Assembly: GCF_018638295.1 (NCBI RefSeq)
Contig: NZ_JABTTS010000008.1
Location: 1-64,000 of the forward strand
Length of the DNA stretch: 64,000 nt
Direction of reading: 5' to 3'
Source: Streptomyces sp. CHD11
Lineage (GTDB): Bacteria > Actinomycetota > Actinomycetes > Streptomycetales > Streptomycetaceae
Positions 53,970 to 64,000 of this stretch are shown one piece after another. Position numbers and translations under genes: made by a program. Below the pieces are notes generated by a model. The model saw nothing but the letters and a program-made list of their open reading frames with translations, was not told the origin of the DNA and did not search any database. Every line of letters starts with the position of its first letter. The stretch's first letter is position 1.

Positions 53970-53983
53970 CGCTCATGTGAGCG
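53970..53983. promoter_or_regulatory. palindrome 2 of the ppdK upstream pair
   Basis: CGCTCATGTGAGCG shares both six-base arms with 53870-53883. It lies about 204 bp before the ppdK start. The 100-bp spacing is close to ten helical turns less half a turn, and looping is possible. Confidence 0.55.
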
Positions 53984-54111
53984 CGAGGGAGCCCTGATGG
54001 TGGGGTGGTGTGTTCAAGAAGTGAAAACACCCGACCGTGACCGCTTGCCGCGCTGTGACTTTCAATCCGCTGGCGCACGGGTGGTTACAGGCGCATGACG
54101 CACAAGTGGAC

Positions 54112-54138
54112 GTACCCAGAAGCCTTTGATCTGGGTAC
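54112..54138 (+). promoter_or_regulatory. hairpin in the ppdK leader
   Basis: GTACCCAG (54112-54119) and CTGGGTAC (54131-54138) pair perfectly around an 11-base loop. It ends 48 bp before the GTG start. It could be an operator or an RNA structure in the leader. Confidence 0.5.
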
Positions 54139-54186
54139 ATTCCTCGCCGTCAGGGCAGCCACCGCGTCCTCGAGGAGTCGAGACCC

Positions 54187-56949
<2,763 letters not shown>

Positions 56950-57017
56950 GAGCACGCGAAGCCCCGGAGCCGTTGCCTGTCACCCGACCACCCTCACCGA
57001 TCGGCAGCGGCTCCGGA

Positions 57018-57266
57018 TCACGAAAGAAGAGGACGGCACCCGTGCGGGGGTGCCGTCCTCTTCCGTGGATCCGCTCCACGGGAGACATCGCGCGCGTGGG
57101 CGAGCTCGGGGAGGGAACCGATGGACGACTCGCCCCGGTCCTGCCCGGCCTTCTGCACCAGGGCCAGGGACAGCCCCGCCGCGTCGGCGAGCCCCTGCTG
57201 GGTCAGGTCGGAGCCCCTGAGGTGCTTGATGCGCTTGCCGTTCGTCAGGTCGGCCCAGTTGCTCAC
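57018..57266 (-). pseudogene. truncated XRE regulator running through the ppdK terminator
   Basis: From GTG 57266 the minus strand encodes VSNWADLTNGKRIKHLRG-SDLTQQGLADAAGLS, a helix-turn-helix typical of small Streptomyces XRE regulators. After about 60 residues the frame enters the ppdK terminator stem and ends at 57018 with unrelated residues (RKRTAPPHGCRPLLS). The rest of the usual protein is missing. It is probably a remnant, although an 82-residue product is possible. Confidence 0.55.
57026..57063 (+). terminator. strong terminator after ppdK
   Basis: A perfect 16-bp stem: 57026-57041 (GAAGAGGACGGCACCC) pairs with 57048-57063 around GTGCGG. It starts 77 bp after the ppdK stop and is symmetrical, so it may work in both directions. 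Confidence 0.9.
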
Positions 57267-57377
57267 GGTCACCCCAGTGCGTTTGCTCAGGCTGCTGTCC
57301 TTCGATGGTAGGTCCCGATGTAGTGTCCCGTGCCGGGACTTACGCAGCCGCCACGGCGGGGACTCACGGGGGACGCA

Positions 57378-58043
57378 GTGCCGTTCGGGATACGCAGGAG
57401 CACCATCGGGCCGTCGAGCGCCACGGGCGGGTACGCCGTCGACCCCTGGCGGTCGCTGCGGCGCACGGTCGGGGTGGTGCTGTTCGGGTGGGCCGCAGCG
57501 GCCGTCACCGCGGGGGTGTCCTATCTGGCGCTGCGGTGGGTGTGGGTGCCCATCGCGGTGGGGGTCCTGCTGTGCCTGGGGTTCGTCGTGCTGCTCGGGC
57601 TGCTGCACCGCGCGGCCTGGATCGCCCTGCTGTCGGTGCTGCCCGGCATCCTCATCCTCGTCGGCGCCGTCCAGTACGCGCCCGAGGCGGCGCTGGAGGT
57701 GCGTGGGGTGCGCGAGAGCGTGGTGGTCGTCGCGGACAGCGCGACCGGGAAGGGCAACAAGAACCACCGGCTCACGCTGCGGACGGCGGACGGTGAGGAA
57801 CTGGCGGAGCGCTTCACCTACAACGGTTCCGGGGCTCCCCGGGTGGGCGAGCGGTTCGACGTCATCCGTGACCCGGACGGCGTGGTGCCCATGGAGCGGG
57901 CGGACCAGGTGGACGCCGCGGGGCGGCTCGGCAGCCTGATCGCGGGTCTGGGCGCGTGGACGCTGCTGGCGGTGCCGGCGGGATGGCGCGGGCATGTGCG
58001 CCGCCGGCAGGGCAGGACCGATTCCCCGCTGATGTCCCTCTGA
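57378..58043 (+). CDS. membrane protein with DUF3592-like C-terminal domain
   Basis: A 221-residue protein with three hydrophobic segments near the N-terminus (VVLFGWAAAAVTAGVSYLAL, VPIAVGVLLCLGFVVLLGLL and the adjacent LLSVLPGILILVGAVQYA) and one at the C-terminus. Between them is a beta-rich domain resembling DUF3592 (HRLTLRTADGEELAERFTY, VGERFDVIRDPDGVVPM). The GTG 57378 start follows GGGGGACGCA; an ATG or GTG start near 57330 is also open. It ends in a convergent terminator. Function is unknown. Confidence 0.65.
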   Translation: MPFGIRRSTIGPSSATGGYAVDPWRSLRRTVGVVLFGWAAAAVTAGVSYLALRWVWVPIAVGVLLCLGFVVLLGLLHRAAWIALLSVLPGILILVGAVQYAPEAALEVRGVRESVVVVADSATGKGNKNHRLTLRTADGEELAERFTYNGSGAPRVGERFDVIRDPDGVVPMERADQVDAAGRLGSLIAGLGAWTLLAVPAGWRGHVRRRQGRTDSPLMSL

Positions 58044-58075
58044 GCGAGAGGGCCGGACGGCCGGCCCCCTCGCTC
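58042..58075. terminator. convergent terminator
   Basis: GAGCGAG-A-GGGCCGG (58042-58056) pairs with CCGGCCC-C-CTCGCTC (58061-58075) with one internal mismatch. It lies between two convergent genes and probably serves both. Confidence 0.8.
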
Positions 58076-58087
58076 GGACGGACGGGC

Positions 58088-58504
58088 TCAGCGGTTGTCG
58101 CGCCGCCGGCGGGCCGCGATCATCACACCGCCGCCCAGCAGCACGACGGCCGCGCCGCCGGCCGCGATGTACGGGGTGGTGTCGCTGCCGCCGGTCTCCG
58201 CGAGGTCGGTGCCGGTCTGCTCCTCGGTGCCGGTGTCCTCCGCCTCCGTGCCGGTGTCGCCGGCGCTCTCCTCACGCGGCTCGAAACCGGCCGGCGGCTG
58301 ATCGCAGCCGACGCCGTCGTTGTCGCGGTCGAGGTGCTTGCCGTAGTGGTCGTCGCCCTTGGCGATGTTGCTGTACCCGTTGTCGTATGCCTCGGTGCAG
58401 TTCTTGAACGGGTGGTTGCCGTCGTGGGCCACGGCGGTGGCCGGTACGGCGGCCAGGGCGAGGGCGGCGAGGACCGCGGCGGCGGAGGTACGGAACGGAT
58501 TCAT
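58088..58504 (-). CDS. excalibur-domain surface protein with sortase signal
   Basis: A 138-residue precursor with an N-terminal signal peptide, a calcium-binding excalibur domain (NHPFKNCTEAYDNGYSNI and DRDNDGVGCD, about residues 31-68), an acidic Thr/Glu linker, and a C-terminal LAETG motif near residue 102, hydrophobic helix and RRRRDNR tail. The LAxTG form is the class E sortase signal used by Streptomyces, so it is probably attached to the cell wall. A partner function is not known; excalibur domains often accompany cell-wall binding or spore-coat proteins. Confidence 0.85.
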   Translation of the reverse strand: MNPFRTSAAAVLAALALAAVPATAVAHDGNHPFKNCTEAYDNGYSNIAKGDDHYGKHLDRDNDGVGCDQPPAGFEPREESAGDTGTEAEDTGTEEQTGTDLAETGGSDTTPYIAAGGAAVVLLGGGVMIAARRRRDNR

Positions 58505-58598
58505 GGTGTGGAGCCCCCCAGATCGGGCGTATACGTGTGCTTCGTGCGAGAGGCCCGAAACTACTGGGGTGCCGATGGTGTGGCGGGAATATGAAGGT

Positions 58599-58628
58599 CC
58601 TGTGATGTGAACGTTACGTGATCACAGG
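58599..58628. promoter_or_regulatory. 30-bp inverted repeat upstream of the excalibur gene
   Basis: CCTGTGAT (58599-58606) and ATCACAGG (58621-58628) are perfect complements around 14 bases. It lies 95 bp upstream of the excalibur gene and 30 bp after the beta-propeller gene stop. It could be a regulator site or a terminator for the propeller gene. The TGTGA/TCACA arms recall Crp sites, but the spacing is too wide. Confidence 0.35.
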
Positions 58629-58657
58629 GTGGCGCTCCGCTGTGACGCCCTGCCCCG

Positions 58658-59617
58658 CTACAGCGGCACCGCCACCGCCGTGAAGGTCGTCTCCGGTGTC
58701 TGGGGGCTGGTGAAGCGGGCGTTGACCAGGTAGAGGCGGTCGCGGAAGCGGGCGGCGGTGGCGGGGACGTCGAAGCGCGGGTCGGTGATCGAGCGGCGCA
58801 GGGCCGCGGTCGTGGCCCGGCCGTCCAGGTCGAACACGGTGACCAGGTTCAGCCGGTTCTGTACGACGTACAGTGTCCGGCCGACGCGGACCAGACCGTC
58901 GCCGTTGACCACGTCCGGCGCCCCGGCCAGGGCGACGCGGGTGGCGTGCCCGGTCCGCAGGCTCACGCGGTACAGCTCGCCCGCTGTGCTGTTGACCACG
59001 ATCACCCCGCGGCCGTCGGGTGTGCTCACGATGCCGTTGGCGTTGATGACGTCCGGCACCTGTTCCCAGTCGCCGCCGAGCGGCAGCTCCCGCACCCGGC
59101 CGCCCCGGCCGCGCGGGACGCCGTACAGCACCGCGTCGCGGGAGTCGGTGAACCAGGCGCGGTCCCGGACGAGGGCGACGTCGTTGACGAACGGGTTGGC
59201 GCCGTCCGTGAGCCGGTACGTCCTTCGCAGCCTGCCGGTGCGGGCGTCCACGAGGCGGGCGGTGCCGCCTGCGCCGCCGGCCACGTACAACAGGCCGTCG
59301 TGGTCCAGCTTCAGTCCGATGGACACCAGGCCGGCGGTGCCCTGGTGGAGCACCCGGCTCGCGCCGGTGCGCAGGTCGGTGCGGAGGATCGCGCCGTCGG
59401 CGCGGGAGCCCATATAGGCGTACGGCGCGCGGCCGATGGCGATGCCCTCGGGCAGCCAGCCGTCCGGCAGCGGGAACTCGGCCGGCCAGGCGGGCCGGTG
59501 GCCGCCGGCCCGTGCCGTACCGGCGCCGGCCGCCACCGCGAACGCGGCGGCACCGCCGAGCACGGCACGCCGGGAGGGCGGGGAGACGGGGGAGGACTGT
59601 GGGTGCTTCCGGGTCAT
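58658..59617 (-). CDS. Tat-exported SMP-30/YncE-like beta-propeller
   Basis: A 319-residue precursor with a twin-arginine signal (SRRAVLGG near residue 15) and a cleavage site near residue 38. The mature part has repeating propeller-like blades (GLVSIGLKLDHDGLLYVAGG, DVINANGIVSTPDGRGVIVV, LVRVGRTLYVVQNR), resembling SMP-30/gluconolactonase or YncE-like proteins. Metal ligands of true lactonases were not confirmed, so the enzyme activity is uncertain. It should act outside the membrane as a folded, possibly cofactor-binding protein. Confidence 0.75.
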   Translation of the reverse strand: MTRKHPQSSPVSPPSRRAVLGGAAAFAVAAGAGTARAGGHRPAWPAEFPLPDGWLPEGIAIGRAPYAYMGSRADGAILRTDLRTGASRVLHQGTAGLVSIGLKLDHDGLLYVAGGAGGTARLVDARTGRLRRTYRLTDGANPFVNDVALVRDRAWFTDSRDAVLYGVPRGRGGRVRELPLGGDWEQVPDVINANGIVSTPDGRGVIVVNSTAGELYRVSLRTGHATRVALAGAPDVVNGDGLVRVGRTLYVVQNRLNLVTVFDLDGRATTAALRRSITDPRFDVPATAARFRDRLYLVNARFTSPQTPETTFTAVAVPL

Positions 59618-60212
59618 GGTTCGGGCCTCCGTGACGGATGGGGTGGGGCCTGAAACGGTCGGGGCAGCCCCGATGTAACCCGATGGACCCGCCCGCGGGC
59701 CTCAGGAGCCCGATGTCGACAGGAACTCGACAGGCCACGGGCGTGCCCGGCCTGAACGGCCGCCGCTTTCACGGAAATCTCCGGGCGCGGTGAACTTTCC
59801 CCGGGGGGCAGCCGTCGTATCCCCGGTGAGCCGCACCGGGAACCGACGGCCGGGTGGGTCGTCGGCCGGCTCGTGGCGCGGGCCTGTTCCAGGGGCCGTG
59901 CCGCGCCGCCTTTCCGGGGCCCTCCGGGGGCCGGAACGGACCCGGGTGGCTTGCCCGACGGCCTTCCCGCGGCCGGCGCACCGTGTGACCGCGCCGCGCG
60001 GCTCCGGGTCCCACAGCTCGTGGGTGCCGCGGCCGGTGCGTGCGCCGGCGGTCCGGGAAGGCGGGCGCCGGCCGGCGACCGTGGGGGCCCCGGCCGGCGC
60101 CACCCCCACTGTTCACCGGTGCCGTGCGGGGCTCACCCCACCTCGCGTCCCCCGCCCCCGGCGCCACCGCCCCCGGGCGTCCGGGACCGGATCCGCCGGG
60201 CGGCCGGGGCGG
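59618..60212. other. 595-bp intergenic stretch, no gene recognised
   Basis: Very GC-rich sequence between the propeller gene and nirD. Open frames here are long on several strands, as expected for GC bias, but none shows a domain or start signal. The first about 100 bp upstream of 59617 should contain the propeller promoter. The remainder may hold the nirBD terminator, though no clear one was found. Confidence 0.6.
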
Positions 60213-60563
60213 TCAGGCCGCCTTCACCTCGTATGCCGTCACCCGTACCGTCTCGTCGTCCAGGCACTGGCCCGACTCCAGATCGAAGCGCTGCTTGAGG
60301 AGCGGGGAGGCGACGAACGGGCGGCCCCGGTGGGTGCCGGTCAGGCCGCGGGAGAGGACCGCCGCGCCGGTGAAGGGGTCACGGTTGTCGATGGCGTAGA
60401 GGCGCCCGGTGCGGTCGGCGAAGACGGCGGCCTGGCGGCCGTCGGGGAGGAGGGCCGCCACTCCGCGGCCCGGAAGCAGCGCGCTGAGGTCGCAGACCGT
60501 GAACCAGTCGTCCGTCAGCCGGAGCCGGATCTTCAGGTCGGTGGTCTCCAGTACCGGGGTCAT
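60213..60563 (-). CDS. nirD: nitrite reductase small subunit NirD
   Basis: A 116-residue Rieske-fold protein. As in other NirD subunits, the Rieske iron-sulfur ligands are replaced: the expected CxH positions hold other residues (IDNRDPFTGAAVLSRGLTG). It works with NirB to reduce nitrite to ammonium. Its ATG overlaps the nirB stop (ATGA). The family start LETTDLKIRLRLTDDWFTV is intact. It is the last gene of the operon. Confidence 0.92.
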   Translation of the reverse strand: MTPVLETTDLKIRLRLTDDWFTVCDLSALLPGRGVAALLPDGRQAAVFADRTGRLYAIDNRDPFTGAAVLSRGLTGTHRGRPFVASPLLKQRFDLESGQCLDDETVRVTAYEVKAA

Positions 60564-63157
60564 CGCGTGGCGGTTCCTTCCAGGATGTCGTCGGCAGGGC
60601 GCAGACCGATGTTCAGCAGGGGCAGGTCGGGCTTCATCTGGTCGCGCTCGGGGACGAAGGCGACCACCGGGTCGGGGGTGTCGGGCGCGTTCACGAAGGA
60701 CACGAACCGGGCGAGCTTCTCCGGGTCGTCGATGGTCTCGGCCCACTCGTCGCGGTAGGCGGAGACATGGGCGGTCATCAGGGACTCCAGCTCGTCGCAG
60801 ATGCCGAGCGAGTCGTGGACCACCACGTCCCGTACGTGGTCCAGACCGCCGGGGATCCGGTCCAGCCAGACGCTGGTGCGCTCCAGGCGGTCGGCGGTGC
60901 GGATGTAGAACATCAGGAACCGGTCGATGAGGCGGATCAGTTCGGCGTCGGAGAGATCCTGCGCGAGCAGGTCCGCGTGGCGCGGGGTGGCGCCGCCGTT
61001 GCCGCCGACGTAGAGGTTCCAGCCGTTCGCCGTGGCGATGACGCCGAAGTCCTTGGACCGGGCCTCCGCGCACTCGCGCTGGCAGCCGGAGACCGCCGAC
61101 TTGAGCTTGTGCGGGGAGCGCAGCCCCCGGTAGCGCAGCTCCAGGTCGATCGCCATGCGGACGGAGTCCTGGACGCCGTACCGGCACCAGGTCTGTCCGA
61201 CGCAGGACTTCACCGTGCGCAGCGACTTGCCGTAGGCGTGGCCGGACTCGAAGCCGGCGTCGACCAGGCGGGCCCAGATGAGCGGGAGCTGTTCGACGCG
61301 GGCGCCGAACATGTCGATCCGCTGACCACCGGTGATCTTCGTGTAGAGGCCGAAGTCGCGGGCGATCTCGCCGATGATGATCAGCTTCTCCGGTGCGATC
61401 TCCCCGCCGGGGATGCGCGGCACGACCGAGTACGAGCCGTTCTTCTGCAGGTTGGCCAGGAAGTGGTCGTTGGTGTCCTGGAGTGCCGCCTGTTCGCCGT
61501 CGAGGACATGGGTGCCGGCGCCGATCGCCGGGGCGAGGGAGGCGATGATGGAGCCGACCGTGGGCTTGCAGACCTCGCAGCCGTCCCCGCCCCGGGCGGC
61601 CTCGCGGCCGTGCCGGTCGAGCAGTTCCCGGTAGGAGGTGACGCGCAGGGCGAGGACGATCTCGTACAGTTCCTCGCGGGTCTGGGAGAAGCAGCCGCAC
61701 AGGCCCTTGTCGACCTCGACGCCGCTCGCCTCCAGCTCGGCGTTGACCAGCTGGCCGAGCACTTTGACGCAACTGCCGCACGTCGTCCCGGCCTTGGTGC
61801 ACTTCTTCACCTCGGGCACGGTGGTGCAGCTGTGCTCGGTGACCGCCTCGCGGATGGTGCCCTTGCGGACGTTGTTGCAGGAGCAGATGATCGCGTCGTC
61901 CGGCAGCGCGGACGGGCCGAGCTGGACGGGACCTCCCGCGCCGGCCGGCAGCACCAGCGACTCGGGCGAGACCGGCGGGACCGAGCCGGTGAAGGCCTTC
62001 AGGGTGCCGTACGCCTCGGCGTCGCCGATCAGGATGCCGCCGAGCAGCGTGCCGTCCCGGCCGATGACCAGCTTCTTGTACAGGCCGGCGCGGGAGTCGG
62101 AGTAGACGACGTCCAGGCAGTCCCCGGCGGTGCCGTGCGCGTCCCCGAAGGACGCCACGTCCACGCCGAGCAGCTTCAGCTTGGTCGACAGGTCCGCGCC
62201 GGTGAACGCCGACTCGTCCTCGGCGATGGTCGCCGCGGCCGTCTCCGCCTGCTCGTACCCCGGTGCGACCAGCCCGTACACCCGGCCGTCGGCGGCCAGC
62301 GCGCACTCGCCGATCGCGAACACGCGCGGGTCGCAGACGCTGCGGCACTGCTCGTCGACCGCGATGCCGCCGCGCTCGCCGACGGTGAGGCCCGCGTCCC
62401 GGGCGAGCTGGTCGCGGGGGCGGACGCCGGCGGAGAACACCACGAGGTCGGTGGCGAGTTCGGACCCGTCGGACAGCTTCATCCCGGTGACCGCGCCGTC
62501 CTCGCCGACCACGATCTCCTGGGTGCCCACCCCCGTGTGCACGCTCAGGCCCATGTCCTCGATGGTGCGCAGCAGCGCCGCGCCACCGCCCTCGTCGACC
62601 TGTACCGGCATCAGCCGCGGCGCGAACTCCACGATGTGGGAGGTCAGCCCGAGCCCCTTGAGCGCGCCGGCCGCCTCCAGGCCCAGCAGGCCGCCGCCGA
62701 CCACCGCACCGGTCGTGGACCTCCCCGCGTACTCCTCGATGGCGAGCAGGTCCTCGATCGTGCGGTAGACGAAGCAGCCCTCGGCGTCCTTGTTCGGCAC
62801 CGGAGGCACGAACGGGTAGGAGCCGGTGGCCAGGACCAGGACGTCGTAGCCCACGACCAGCCCCGAGCGGGCGGTCACCTCGCGTGCCGCACGGTCGATG
62901 GTCTCCGCCGGGTCGCCGACGCGCAGCTCGATCCCGTGGTCCTCGATGAGCCGCAGGTCCGTCAGCGACAGGTCCTCGGGGGTCTTCCCCGAGAAGTACG
63001 AGGTGAGCTGCACGCGGTCGTACGCCGGACGCGGCTCCTCGCACAGCACGACCACGCGGTGCGTGGCGGTCAGGCCGCGCTCGGCCAGCGCCTCGAGGAA
63101 ACGCTGGCCGACCATGCCGTGGCCGACGAGCACGATGGTCGGTGTGTCCGTGGACAT
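60560..63157 (-). CDS. nirB: assimilatory NAD(P)H nitrite reductase large subunit
   Basis: An 865-residue cytoplasmic enzyme with N-terminal FAD and NAD domains (LVGHGMVGQRFLEALAERG, then VVGGGLLGLEAAG), a BFD-like [2Fe-2S] domain (CSCNNVRKG and CTKAGTTCGSC, about 415-460), and a C-terminal siroheme/[4Fe-4S] domain with cluster cysteines in SCVGQTWCRYG and SGCQRECAEA. It reduces nitrite to ammonium with six electrons from NAD(P)H. Its start overlaps the stop of the next upstream gene (TGATG). All cofactor ligands seen appear intact. Confidence 0.95.
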   Translation of the reverse strand: MSTDTPTIVLVGHGMVGQRFLEALAERGLTATHRVVVLCEEPRPAYDRVQLTSYFSGKTPEDLSLTDLRLIEDHGIELRVGDPAETIDRAAREVTARSGLVVGYDVLVLATGSYPFVPPVPNKDAEGCFVYRTIEDLLAIEEYAGRSTTGAVVGGGLLGLEAAGALKGLGLTSHIVEFAPRLMPVQVDEGGGAALLRTIEDMGLSVHTGVGTQEIVVGEDGAVTGMKLSDGSELATDLVVFSAGVRPRDQLARDAGLTVGERGGIAVDEQCRSVCDPRVFAIGECALAADGRVYGLVAPGYEQAETAAATIAEDESAFTGADLSTKLKLLGVDVASFGDAHGTAGDCLDVVYSDSRAGLYKKLVIGRDGTLLGGILIGDAEAYGTLKAFTGSVPPVSPESLVLPAGAGGPVQLGPSALPDDAIICSCNNVRKGTIREAVTEHSCTTVPEVKKCTKAGTTCGSCVKVLGQLVNAELEASGVEVDKGLCGCFSQTREELYEIVLALRVTSYRELLDRHGREAARGGDGCEVCKPTVGSIIASLAPAIGAGTHVLDGEQAALQDTNDHFLANLQKNGSYSVVPRIPGGEIAPEKLIIIGEIARDFGLYTKITGGQRIDMFGARVEQLPLIWARLVDAGFESGHAYGKSLRTVKSCVGQTWCRYGVQDSVRMAIDLELRYRGLRSPHKLKSAVSGCQRECAEARSKDFGVIATANGWNLYVGGNGGATPRHADLLAQDLSDAELIRLIDRFLMFYIRTADRLERTSVWLDRIPGGLDHVRDVVVHDSLGICDELESLMTAHVSAYRDEWAETIDDPEKLARFVSFVNAPDTPDPVVAFVPERDQMKPDLPLLNIGLRPADDILEGTATR

Positions 63158-64000
63158 CAGGAGCCTCCGTCATTGGTGAGCAGGTGGAGCAGGGGCCCGC
63201 CGGCGGACGGGAGCGGCTCTGCTCCCTCCCAGGCGCGCGCGAGGGCGCCGACGGTGCCGAGTTCGCCGACCAGGACCCCGCCGACCAGGCGGTCGTCGCG
63301 GACGACGACCTTGCGGTAGGTGCCCCGGGTGGCATCGGTGAGCTGTACGACGTCGTCACCGGGCAGCGCCTCGGTCTCGCCGAACGCGGCGAGGTCGAAG
63401 GGGCCGAAGGGGCCGCCCGGCCCGGTGAGGGTGAGCCGGGTCAGGGAGCGGGTGCCGGTGTAGCGGGCGCCGGTGTCCCCGGCGAGCAGCGCGGCGAGCG
63501 CGTCGGCCTGTTCCAGCGCCGGGGCGGCGAGCCCGTACACCGTGCCGGCGTGCTGGACGCAGTCGCCGATCGCGTGGATGTACGGGTCGGAGGTACGCAG
63601 CTTGTCGTCGACGACGACGCCCTTGCCGACGTCGAGCCCCGCGGCCTGGGCGAGACCGACCCTCGGGTGCACCCCGCAGGCCAGCACCACGAGGTCGGCG
63701 TCGAGGGCGTACCCGTCGGCCATCTCCACCGAACGGACCGCGCCGCCGGCGCAGCGCACGTCCCGCACCCGGCACTCGGTGTGCACCTCGACACCGAGGC
63801 CGGTCAGATGCCGTCTGACCAGGCGGGAAGCGGCCGGGTCCAGCTGGCGTTCCATCAGCCGCTCGGACTGCTGGGCGAGGACGACCTGCGCACCGCGCAC
63901 GGCGAGCGCGCGGGCCGCGGAGACCCCGAGGAGCCCGCCGCCGATCACCACCGCCCGCACCCCGGGCCGCACCGCCTTGGCCAGGCCCAGACAGTCGTCC
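63157..64000 (-). CDS. FAD-dependent NAD(P)H oxidoreductase, NirB/NasC-like (partial)
   Basis: The 3' 281 codons of a longer gene that continues beyond the window. A second Rossmann motif AVVIGGGLLGVSAARALAVRG (in overlapping parts) and LVVLACGVHPRVGLAQAAGL plus IHAIGDCVQH are typical of the NirB N-terminal flavoprotein family. It is coupled to nirB by TGATG, so it probably supplies electrons for nitrate/nitrite assimilation, as in NasC-type reductase subunits. The N-terminal FAD-binding part lies outside the window. Confidence 0.85.
   Translation of the reverse strand, partial: DDCLGLAKAVRPGVRAVVIGGGLLGVSAARALAVRGAQVVLAQQSERLMERQLDPAASRLVRRHLTGLGVEVHTECRVRDVRCAGGAVRSVEMADGYALDADLVVLACGVHPRVGLAQAAGLDVGKGVVVDDKLRTSDPYIHAIGDCVQHAGTVYGLAAPALEQADALAALLAGDTGARYTGTRSLTRLTLTGPGGPFGPFDLAAFGETEALPGDDVVQLTDATRGTYRKVVVRDDRLVGGVLVGELGTVGALARAWEGAEPLPSAGGPLLHLLTNDGGS

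Larger units (their letters stand above)
53619..54186. other. 568-bp regulatory gap between sulfatase-fold gene and ppdK
   Basis: No credible gene. It holds the ribosome binding site of the sulfatase-fold gene at its left edge, two 14-bp palindromes 100 bp apart, and an 8-bp-arm hairpin close to ppdK. The central part is less GC-rich than the genes. Promoters for both divergent genes should be here, but no confident -35/-10 pair was assigned. Confidence 0.7.

Noticed and set aside
53619..54186. Possible cyclic di-AMP (ydaO-type) or other riboswitch before ppdK
   Set aside because: I could not identify the conserved core of any riboswitch class I know; the visible structures are simple palindromes.

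Overview
The window is a stretch of actinomycete chromosome, almost certainly Streptomyces. It is very GC-rich with strong third-position GC bias. Many starts are GTG, and genes are often coupled through GTGA or ATGA overlaps. The gene order phoH-ybeY-corC-...-era, leuA, the SCO2525-to-SCO2521-type cluster, recO-uppS, zur-znuBCA, glyS, dusB, ppdK and nirBD is typical of the core of a Streptomyces chromosome. I saw no rRNA, tRNA or CRISPR array.

Layout. 1-6840: a palindromic repeat, a lipoprotein, a tricorn-type protease, a HIT protein, RNase Z and an MFS transporter. 7036-11487: an IclR regulator divergent from a D-glucarate pathway pair (kdgD, gudD), then a PfkB sugar kinase. 11736-18752: the phoH-ybeY-corC-mmcQ operon ending in a cytidine-deaminase-like gene without zinc ligands, a small secreted protein, a GH1 beta-glycosidase and the convergent gene era.

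18753-26307 is an accessory island. It holds an IS605-type right-end stub, a RelE-like toxin killed by an in-frame TGA in front of an intact XRE antitoxin, and a second XRE gene. Next come the two halves of an IS630-family transposase with matching 26-bp inverted repeats. They bracket an ABC exporter, a secreted cysteine protein and a 612-residue fusion of a squalene/phytoene-synthase-like domain with a cis-prenyltransferase. Beyond the right end lie a tyrosine-recombinase remnant and a deaminase toxin domain with a frameshifted SUKH-3 immunity gene.

26308-31189: an emfourin-like inhibitor and its M4 metalloprotease, leuA with a leucine-codon leader peptide, a zinc-ribbon/TerB protein and a GNAT acetyltransferase. 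31532-38375: a methyltransferase plus the SCO2524, SCO2523 (variant P-loop), SCO2522 and SCO2521 families and a membrane protein; two of these genes carry the rare TTA codon. 38611-44552: a secreted peptidase, a DUF397/XRE regulatory cluster, recO and uppS.

44594-47830: the zinc regulon (zur, znuBCA, Zur box). 47955-53618: glyS, a TnpB remnant with its right-end hairpin, dusB and a membrane sulfatase-fold protein. 53870-57063: ppdK with an operator-rich leader and a strong terminator. 57018-64000: a truncated XRE gene, a membrane protein, a sortase-substrate excalibur protein, a Tat-exported beta-propeller, and the assimilatory nitrite reductase genes nirD and nirB with an upstream FAD oxidoreductase cut by the window edge.

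The most unusual material is the isoprenoid-synthase/ABC-exporter cargo inside the split IS630 element. Next are the decayed toxin systems around it and the paired 14-bp palindromes upstream of ppdK.
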